Assembly: GCA_905221605.1 (NCBI GenBank)
Contig: CAJNDS010001581.1
Span: 1 to 13,750 of the forward strand
Direction: 5' to 3'
Length of the DNA: 13,750 bases
Source of the DNA: Symbiodinium natans
Lineage: Eukaryota; Sar; Dinophyceae; Suessiales; Symbiodiniaceae
How positions within the stretch are numbered: position 1 is the first letter of the stretch; every line of letters begins with the position of its first letter. Below the pieces are notes generated by a model that saw only the letters and a list, made by a program, of their open reading frames with translations, was not told where the DNA came from and ran no database searches. A program made the position numbers and the translations under genes. Positions 1-6,877 of the stretch are shown piece by piece.

Positions 1-583
1 AGGGTCCCATGCCCCCAGCCCCATGCCCCCAGCCCCATGCCCCCAGCCCCATGCCCCCAACCCCATGCCTCTCGAGGAGAGCAAGGCGAGCCCATTCACA
101 TGGCTTCAAACACGTCACCAAGTCCATTCAAGCCCCCAGCCCCATGCCTCATGCCCCCAGCCCCATGCCTCTCGAGGAGAGCAAACAGCTCCAGGTCTCC
201 ATGCCTGCGAGATGACCTTATCTCAATGTCCCCATGCCCCTAGCCCCAGAATCCAATGGGGCTGGGGGCAATCGGCCCGGATTCAAACGTGTGCCCCCAG
301 CCCCATGCCCCCAGCCCCAGGGGGCATGGGGCCAAGTCCATTTGCATGGATTCACCCCATGCCCAATGTTGATGGAGATGATGCCATTGACGCTGTTTCG
401 TTATATTTCCCCCCTACAGCTTGAATTTCCATGGAATTTCCAAGGGTTTTTATCACGGGATGGGAATGTCGCGAATGCCCTAGAAAGCTTAAACACTTAA
501 GCTTTTTCTTCATGAAGAAAAAGATGATGCAGGCAAGGAGGTGTGTGTTGTGTGTTGTGTGTTGTGTGTTGGGGGGGTGATCA
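1..583 (+). repeat. ~580-bp satellite unit, forward copy 1 (may continue left of window)
   Basis: First visible copy of a complex tandem unit. In order it holds an AGGGTCCC start, a 14-bp minisatellite (CATGCCCCCAGCCC, three copies plus a variant), two CTCGAG-containing boxes, a C-rich middle block, the TTTCGTTATATTTCCCCCC stretch, a TTCCATGGAA palindrome, two overlapping palindromes (484-523) and a GTGTGTTGTGTGTT microsatellite. It is 14 bp longer than copy 2, which is exactly one extra minisatellite repeat. No protein is supported, because the internal 14-bp period shifts frame at each step. The unit matches no element I recognise. Confidence 0.95.
484..523. repeat. Two overlapping palindromes in the forward units
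   Basis: First element (484-505): arms AAAGCTTAA and TTAAGCTTT around the spacer ACAC. Second element (502-523): a perfect 22-bp palindrome centred on TTCATGAA with CTTTTT and AAAAAG outer arms. The two share four bases. The same pair occurs at 1053-1092 in copy 2 and is absent from truncated copy 3. They could form cruciforms or RNA hairpins, but no function is demonstrated. Confidence 0.93.
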
Positions 584-1152
584 AGGGTCCCATGCCCCCA
601 GCCCCATGCCCCCAGCCCCATGCCCCCAACCCCATGCCTCTCGAGGAGAGCAATGCGAGCCCATTCGCATGGCTTCAAACACGTCACCAAGTCCATTCAA
701 GCCCCCAGCCCCATGCCTCATGCCCCCAGCCCCATGCCTCTCGAGGAGAGCAAAGAGCTCCAGGTCTCCATGCCTGCGAGATGACCTTATCTCAATGTCC
801 CCATGCCCCTAGCCCCAGAATCCAATGGGGCTGGGGGCAATTGGCCCGGATTCAAACGTGTGCCCCCAGCCCCATGCCCCCAGCCCCAGGGGGCATGGGG
901 CCAAGTCCATTTGCATGGATTCACCCCATGCCCAATGTTGATGGAGATGATGCCATTGACGCGGTTTCGTTATATTTCCCCCCTACAGCTTGAATTTCCA
1001 TGGAATTTCCAAGGGTTTTTATCACGGGATGGGAATGTCGCGAATGCCCTAGAAAGCTTAAACACTTAAGCTTTTTCTTCATGAAGAAAAAGATGATGCA
1101 GGCAAGGAGGTGTGTGTTATGTGTTGTGTGTTGTGTGTTGGGGGGGTGATCA
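584..1152 (+). repeat. ~580-bp satellite unit, forward copy 2 (569 bp)
   Basis: Direct tandem repeat of the preceding unit, nearly identical over its length. It differs in minisatellite number and in scattered substitutions, for example GAGCTCC in place of CAGCTCC after the second CTCGAG box, and GCGGTTTCG in place of GCTGTTTCG. Confidence 0.95.
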
Positions 1153-1573
1153 AGGGTCCCATGCCCCCAGCCCCATGCCCCCAGCCCCATGCCCCCAGCC
1201 CCATGCCCCCAACCCCATGCCTCTCGAGGAGAGCAAGGCGAGCCCATTCGCATGGTTTCAAACACGTCACCAAGTCCATTCAAGCCCCAAGCCCCATGCC
1301 TCATGCCCCCAGCCCCATGCCTCTCGAGGAGAGCAAACAGCTCCAGGTCTCCATGCCTGCGAGATGACCTTATCTCAATGTCCCCATGCCCCTAGCCCCA
1401 GAATCCAATGGGGCTGGGGGCAATTGGCCCGGATTCAAACGTGTGCCCCCAGCCCCATGCCCCCAGCCCCAGGGGGCATGGGGCCAAATCCATTTGCATG
1501 GATTCACCCCATGCCCAATATTGATGGATGCCCAATATTGATGGAGATGATGCCATTGACGCGGTTTCGTTAT
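1153..1573 (+). repeat. ~580-bp satellite unit, forward copy 3, truncated
   Basis: Third forward copy. It follows the consensus until GCGGTTTCGTTAT and then passes directly into the AT-rich satellite, so the palindromes and microsatellite of the unit's 3' part are missing. It carries a perfect 17-bp tandem duplication (1511-1527 and 1528-1544) not seen in other copies. It also carries the AGCCCCAAGCCCC and CAGCTCC variants shared with the first reverse copy at 2639. Confidence 0.93.
1511..1544 (+). repeat. 17-bp perfect local tandem duplication
   Basis: ATGCCCAATATTGATGG occurs twice back to back. All other units have a single copy, spelled with AATGTT. It lies only about 30 bp from the breakpoint with the AT-rich satellite. 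Confidence 0.95.
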
Positions 1574-2591
1574 TTCTTTGCCAGAATTCTCTCGATAATA
1601 AATCTTTGGCAGAATTCTCTCGATAATATTTCTTTGGGACAATTCTCTCGATAATATTTCTTTGCGACAATTCATTCGATTATATTTCTTTGCCAGAATT
1701 ATTTCGATAATATTTCTTTGCGAGAATTCTCTCGATTATATTTCTTTGCCAGAATTATTTCGATAATATTTCTTTGCGAGAATTCTCTCGATTATATTTC
1801 TTTGCCAGAATTCTCTCGATTATAGTTCTTTGCCAGAATTCTCTCGATTATATTTCTTTGCCAGAATTCTCTCGATTATATTTCTTTGCCAGAATTCTCT
1901 CAATTCTCTCTATTATATTTCTTTGCCAGAATTCTCTCAATTCTCTCTATTATATTTCTTTGCCAGAATTCTCTCAATTCTCTCGATTTTATTTCTTTGC
2001 CAGAATTCTCTCAATTCTCTCGAATATATTTCTTTGCCAGAATTCTTTCAATTCTCTCGATTATATTTCTTTGCCAGAATTCTTTCAATTCTCTCAATTA
2101 TATTTCTTTGTCAGAATTCTCTCAATTCTCTCGCTCAATTCTCTCTATTATATTTCTTTGGCAGAATTCTCTCAATTCTCTCGATTATATTTCTTTGGTA
2201 GAATTCTCTCAATTCTCTCCATTACATTTCTTTGGCAGAATTCTCTCAATTCTCTCGATTATATTTCTTTGGCAGAATTCTCTCAATTCTCTCGATTATA
2301 TTTCTTTGGCAGAATTCTCTCAATTCTCTCCATTATATTTCTTTGGCAGAATTCTCTCAATTATATTTCTTTGGCAGAATTCTGTCAATTATATTTCTTT
2401 GGCAGAATTCTCTCAATTATATTTCTTTGGCAGAATTCTCTCAATTCTGTCCATTATATTTCTTTGGCAGAATTCTCTCAATTCTCTCGATTATATTTCT
2501 TTGGCAGAATTCTCTCAATTCTGTCCATTATATTTCTTTGGCAGAATTCTCTCAATTCTGTCCATTATATTTCTTTGGCAGAATTCTCTCA
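1574..2591 (+). repeat. AT-rich satellite, about 31 monomers of 28/37 bp
   Basis: The core monomer is TATATTTCTTTGCCAGAATT followed by CTCTCGAT (28 bp). An extra AATTCTCTC gives the 37-bp form. The first ~300 bp use mostly 28-bp monomers, including a 56-bp dimer (GCCAGAATTATTT plus GCGAGAATTC types) repeated at about 1680-1791. From about 1885 to 2335 the monomers are 37 bp, then a short 28-bp run, then 37 bp again with GTCCATTAT ends. Most monomers carry GAATTC. TTTGCC dominates to about 2130 and TTTGGC after about 2155. Both lengths equal 1 modulo 3, so all three forward frames stay open by chance. I regard it as non-coding satellite DNA. Confidence 0.95.
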
Positions 2592-2638
2592 AGTTTATGA
2601 AAATCCAGGATATAATATAAAAGGAGAATTGAAATCTA
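2592..2638. other. Unique junction between satellite and reverse array
   Basis: This 47-bp stretch (contains GATATAATATAAAAGGAG) matches neither the satellite nor the ~580-bp unit. It marks the right breakpoint of the central AT-rich block and has no counterpart at the left breakpoint near 1573. Confidence 0.75.
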
Positions 2639-2688
2639 CTTGGCCCCATGCCCCCTGGGGCTGGGGGCATGGGGCTGGGGGCACACGT

Positions 2689-2781
2689 TTGAATCCGGGC
2701 CAATTGCCCCAGCCCCATTGGATTCTGGGGCTAGTTGAATCCGGGCCAATTGCCCCCAGCCCCATTGGATTCTGGGGCTAG
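2689..2781 (-). repeat. 46/47-bp local tandem duplication
   Basis: The segment starting TTGAATCCGGGCCAATTG and ending GGGGCTAG occurs twice in a row; the second copy has one extra C in its CCCC run. Other units have it once. Confidence 0.95.
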
Positions 2782-2936
2782 GGGCATGGGGACATTGAGA
2801 TAAGGTCATCTCGCAGGCATGGAGACCTGGAGCTGTTTGTTCTCCTCGAGAGGCATGGGGCTGGGGGCATGAGGCATGGGGCTTGGGGCTTGAATGGACT
2901 TGGTGACGTGTTTGAAGCCATGCGAATGGGCTCGCC

Positions 2937-3030
2937 TTGCTCTCCTCGAGAGGCATGGGGTTGGGGGCATGGGGCTGGGGGCATGGGGCTGGGGGCATGG
3001 GGCTGGGGGCATGGGGCTGGGGGCATGGGA
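2937..3030 (+). repeat. 14-bp G-rich minisatellite inside the unit (G-quadruplex-prone)
   Basis: Runs of four or five G separated by CAT or CT (GGGGGCATGGGGCT repeated). Equivalent tracts lie in every reverse unit on the plus strand and in forward units on the minus strand. Copy number of the 14-bp step explains most of the unit length differences (569, 583, 596). Such spacing of G runs is a classical intramolecular G-quadruplex pattern; folding is inferred. Confidence 0.9.
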
Positions 3031-3047
3031 CCCTTGATCACCCCCCC

Positions 3048-3077
3048 AACACACAACACACAACACACAACACACAC
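3048..3077 (+). repeat. ACACAAC 7-bp microsatellite
   Basis: Short heptamer repeat next to a C7 run and a TGATCA site. It occurs in every unit that reaches this point (on the complementary strand in forward units near 540-577) and varies slightly in length. Confidence 0.9.
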
Positions 3078-3094
3078 CTCCTTGCCTGCATCAT

Positions 3095-3134
3095 CTTTTT
3101 CTTCATGAAGAAAAAGCTTAAGTGTTTAAGCTTT
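3095..3134. repeat. Overlapping palindrome pair, one per reverse unit
   Basis: A perfect 22-bp palindrome (3095-3116, centred on TTCATGAA) overlaps a second inverted repeat (3113-3134: AAAGCTTAA, spacer GTGT, TTAAGCTTT). The pair recurs at 3678-3717, 4258-4297, 4841-4880, 5414-5453, 6010-6049 and 6593-6632 with no change in either element. Base changes fall just outside it, for example at 6050. Confidence 0.93.
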
Positions 3135-3617
3135 CTAGGGCATTCGCGACATTCCCATCCCGTGATAAAAACCCTTGGAAATTCCATGGAAATTCAAGCT
3201 GTAGGGGGGAAATATAACGAAACCGCGTCAATGGCATCATCTCCATCAACATTGGGCATGGGGTGAATCCATGCAAATGGACTTGGCCCCATGCCCCCTG
3301 CACCTGGAAGTATGGGGCTGGGAGCACACATTTGAATCCGGGCCAATTGCCCCCAGCCCCATTGGATTCTGGGGCTAGGGGCATGGGGACATTGAGATAA
3401 GGTCATCTCGCAGGCATGGAGACCTGGAGCTCTTTGCTCTCCTCGAGAGGCATGGGGCTGGGGGCATGAGGCATGGGGCTGGGGGCTTGAATGGACTTGG
3501 TGACGTGTTTGAAGCCATGCGAATGGGCTCGCCTTGCTCTCCTCGAGAGGCATGGGGTTGGGGGCATGGGGCTGGGGGCATGGGGCTGGGGGCATGGGGC
3601 TGGGGGCATGGGACCCT

Positions 3618-4200
3618 TGATCACCCCCCCAACACACAACACACAACACACAACACACACCTCCTTGCCTGCATCATCTTTTTCTTCATGAAGAAAAAGC
3701 TTAAGTGTTTAAGCTTTCTAGGGCATTCGCGACATTCCCATCCCGTGATAAAAACCCTTGGAAATTCCATGGAAATTCAAGCTGTAGGGGGGAAATATAA
3801 CGAAACCGCGTCAATGGCATCATCTCCATCAACATTGGGCATGGGGTGAATCCATGCAAATGGACTTGGCCCCACGCCCCCTGGGGCTGGGGGCATGGGG
3901 CTGGGGGCACACGTTTGAATCCGGGCCGATTGCCCCCAGCCCCATTGGATTCTGGGGCTAGGGGCATGGGGACATTGAGATAAGGTCATCTCGCAGGCAT
4001 GGAGACCTGGAGCTCTTTGCTCTCCTCGAGAGGCATGGGGCTGGGGGCATGAGGCATGGGGCTGGGGGCTTGAATGGACTTGGTGACGTGTTTGAAGCCA
4101 TGCGAATGGGCTCGCCTTGCTCTCCTCGAGAGGCATGGGGTTGGGGGCATGGGGCTGGGGGCATGGGGCTGGGGGCATGGGGCTGGGGGCATGGGACCCT
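3618..4200 (-). repeat. ~580-bp satellite unit, reverse copy 3 (583 bp)
   Basis: Full reverse unit of the common type. It is nearly identical to reverse copies 4 and 5 and has a private CACGCC in place of CATGCC near 3871. Confidence 0.95.
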
Positions 4201-4780
4201 TGATCACCCCCCCAACACACAACACACAACACACACACACCTCCTTGCCTGCATCATCTTTTTCTTCATGAAGAAAAAGCTTAAGTGTTTAAGCTTTCTA
4301 GGGCATTCGCGACATTCCCATCCCGTGATAAAAACCCTTGGAAATTCCATGGAAATTCAAGCTGTAGGGGGGAAATATAACGAAACCGCGTCAATGGCAT
4401 CATCTCCATCAACATTGGGCATGGGGTGAATCCATGCAAATGGACTTGGCCCCATGCCCCCTGGGGCTGGGGGCATGGGGCTGGGGGCACACGTTTGAAT
4501 CCGGGCCAATTGCCCCCAGCCCCATTGGATTCTGGGGCTAGGGGCATGGGGACATTGAGATAAGGTCATCTCGCAGGCATGGAGACCTGGAGCTCTTTGC
4601 TCTCCTCGAGAGGCATGGGGCTGGGGGCATGAGGCATGGGGCTGGGGGCTTGAATGGACTTGGTGACGTGTTTGAAGCCATGCGAATGGGCTCGCCTTGC
4701 TCTCCTCGAGAGGCATGGGGTTGGGGGCATGGGGCTGGGGGCATGGGGCTGGGGGCATGGGGCTGGGGGCATGGGACCCT
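4201..4780 (-). repeat. ~580-bp satellite unit, reverse copy 4 (580 bp)
   Basis: Full reverse unit. It is 3 bp shorter than its neighbours because of slippage in the ACACAAC microsatellite near 4214-4242. Confidence 0.95.
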
Positions 4781-5353
4781 TGATCACCCCCCCAACACAC
4801 AACACACAACACACAACACACACCTCCTTGCCTGCATCATCTTTTTCTTCATGAAGAAAAAGCTTAAGTGTTTAAGCTTTCTAGGGCATTCGCGACATTC
4901 CCATCCCGTGATAAAAACCCTTGGAAATTCCATGGAAATTCAAGCTGTAGGGGGGAAATATAACGAAACCGCGTCAATGGCATCATCTCCATCAACATTG
5001 GGCATGGGGTGAATCCATGCAAATGGACTTGGCCCCATGCCCCCTGGGGCTGGGGGCATGGGGCTGGGGGCACACGTTTGAATCCGGGCCGATTGCCCCC
5101 AGCCCCATTGGATTCTGGGGCTAGGGGCATGGGGACATTGAGATAAGGTCATCTCGCAGGCATGGAGACCTGGAGCTCTTTGCTCTCCTCGAGAGGCATG
5201 GGGCTGGGGGCATGAGGCATGGGGCTGGGGGCTTGAATGGACTTGGTGACGTGTTTGAAGCCATGCGAATGGGCTCGCCTTGCTCTCCTCGAGAGGCATG
5301 GGGTTGGGGGCATGGGGCTGGGGGCATGGGGCCGGGCTGGGGCATGGGACCCT
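4781..5353 (-). repeat. ~580-bp satellite unit, reverse copy 5 (573 bp)
   Basis: Full reverse unit, shortened within its 14-bp minisatellite, where GGGGCCGGGCTGGGG (about 5327-5342) replaces regular repeats. Confidence 0.95.
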
Positions 5354-5949
5354 TGATCACCCCCCCAACACACAACACACAACACACAACACACACCTCC
5401 TTGCCTGCATCATCTTTTTCTTCATGAAGAAAAAGCTTAAGTGTTTAAGCTTTCTAGGGCATTCGCGACATTCCCATCCCGTGATAAAAACCCTTGGAAA
5501 TTCCATGGAATTCAAGCTGTAGGGGGGAAATATAACGAAACCGCGTCAATGGCATCATCTCCATCAACATTGGGCATGGGGTGAATCCATGCAAATGGAC
5601 TTGGCCCCATGCCCCCTGCACCTGGAAGTATGGGGCTGGGAGCACACATTTGAATCCGGGCCAAGTGCCCCCAGCCCCATTGGATTCTGGGGCTAGGGGC
5701 ATGGGGACATTGAGATAAGGTCATCTCGCAGGCATGGAGACCTGGAGCTGTTTGCTCTCCTCGAGAGGCATGGGGCTGGGGGCATGAGGCATGGGGCTTG
5801 GGGCTTGAATGGACTTGGTGACGCGTTTGAAGCCATGCGAATGGGCTCGCCTTGCTCTCCTCGAGAGGCATGGGGTTGGGGGCATGGGGCTGGGGGCATG
5901 GGGCTGGGGGCATGGGGCTGGGGGCATGGGGCTGGGGGCATGGGACCCT
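5354..5949 (-). repeat. ~580-bp satellite unit, reverse copy 6 (variant X, 596 bp)
   Basis: Longest unit, with an extra 14-bp minisatellite step. It has the CACCTGGAAGTATGGGG variant at 5619-5652. It also has the CTTGGGGCTT and GCTGTTTG variants of reverse copy 1, and a one-base deletion in the CCATGGAATTC block. Confidence 0.95.
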
Positions 5950-6532
5950 TGATCACCCCCCCAACACACAACACACAACACACAACACACACCTCCTTGC
6001 CTGCATCATCTTTTTCTTCATGAAGAAAAAGCTTAAGTGTTTAAGCTTTCGAGGGCATTCGCGACATTCCCATCCCGTGATAAAAACCCTTGGAAATTCC
6101 ATGGAAATTCAAGCTGTAGGGGGGAAATATAACGAAACCGCGTCAATGGCATCATCTCCATCAACATTGGGCATGGGGTGAATCCATGCAAATGGACTTG
6201 GCCCCATGCCCCCTGGGGCTGGGGGCATGGGGCTGGGGGCACACGTTTGAATCCGGGCCGATTGCCCCCAGCCCCATTGGATTCTGGGGCTAGGGGCATG
6301 GGGACATTGAGATAAGGTCATCTCGCAGGCATGGAGACCTGGATCTCTTTGCTCTCCTCGAGAGGCATGGGGCTGGGGGCATGAGGCATGGGGCTGGGGG
6401 CTTGAATGGACTTGGCGACGTGTTTGAAGCCATGCGAATGGGCTCGCCTTGCTCTCCTCGAGAGGCATGGGGTTGGGGGCATGGGGCTGGGGGCATGGGG
6501 CTGGGGGCATGGGGCTGGGGGCATGGGACCCT
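5950..6532 (-). repeat. ~580-bp satellite unit, reverse copy 7 (583 bp)
   Basis: Full reverse unit of the common type with a few private substitutions (TTTCGAGGG at about 6047, GGATCTCTTT at about 6341, GGCGACG at about 6415). Confidence 0.95.
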
Positions 6533-6703
6533 TGATCACCCCCCCAACACACAACACACAACACACAACACACACCTCCTTTCCTGCATCATCTTTTTCT
6601 TCATGAAGAAAAAGCTTAAGTGTTTAAGCTTTCTAGGGCATTCGCGACATTCCCATCCCGTGATAAAAACCCTTGGAAATTCCATGGAAATTCAAGCTAT
6701 AGG
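6533..6703 (-). repeat. ~580-bp satellite unit, reverse copy 8, truncated end of array
   Basis: Contains the microsatellite, both palindromes and the TTCCATGGAA block, then departs from consensus after CAAGCTATAGG. Other copies continue GGGGAAATATAACG. This is the right boundary of the reverse array. Confidence 0.93.
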
Positions 6704-6877
6704 CGAACCCTCCGAGAGCAGCGACCATACGGCCTTTTTTCACGCGAGGGACTTGCCGACCTTGTTGCCTCCTGAGCAGGAAGCTGGTGAAACAAATCAA
6801 GCTACGGACCAAGCTCTTACCTCCAGTAAGGCACACAAATCCAAGAAACAAACGACATTTTGCACAGTGGCGAGGGA
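6704..6877. other. 3' flank of the transposase gene
   Basis: Unique, moderately GC-rich sequence between the array boundary and the stop codon of the transposase. On the minus strand it holds a donor-like ACTGGAG|GTAAGAG (GT at 6820-6819) 58 bases downstream of the stop, so a 3'-UTR intron or alternative C-terminus is conceivable. I see no AATAAA signal and no clear terminal inverted repeat. Confidence 0.5.

Larger units (their letters stand above)
2639..3034 (-). repeat. ~580-bp satellite unit, reverse copy 1, partial
   Basis: Reverse complement of the forward unit, entering at ACTTGGCCCC, the equivalent of the forward position near 1489. It carries a local tandem duplication: 46 bp (2689-2734) followed by 47 bp (2735-2781), differing by one C. 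It shares the CTTGGGGCTT and GCTGTTTG variants with forward copy 3. Its minisatellite is one 14-bp step longer than that of copy 3. Confidence 0.94.
3035..3617 (-). repeat. ~580-bp satellite unit, reverse copy 2 (variant X, 583 bp)
   Basis: Full reverse unit. It has a distinctive block at 3301-3334 (CACCTGGAAGTATGGGGCTG and following) where most copies have a second minisatellite tract. The same variant block appears only in reverse copy 6 at 5619-5652. Confidence 0.95.

Noticed and set aside
1574-2591. CRISPR-like array
   Set aside because: Monomers follow each other without unique spacers, no cas genes are present and the context is eukaryotic. It is a satellite.
1774-2781. 335-residue hydrophobic repeat protein
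   Set aside because: It comes from 28/37-bp monomers that leave all forward frames open, and it runs into the reverse satellite unit. No signal peptide, domain or codon bias supports it.
1-6600. Many overlapping Pro/Ala/His-rich or Gly/Trp/His-rich reading frames in the ~580-bp arrays
   Set aside because: They are translations of a 14-bp minisatellite that cycles through frames. The same DNA gives several incompatible frames per unit, with no start context, domain or consistent length.
6720-6745. 5S rRNA-like GACCATACGGCC
   Set aside because: A short chance match without the internal control regions or a 120-base structure.
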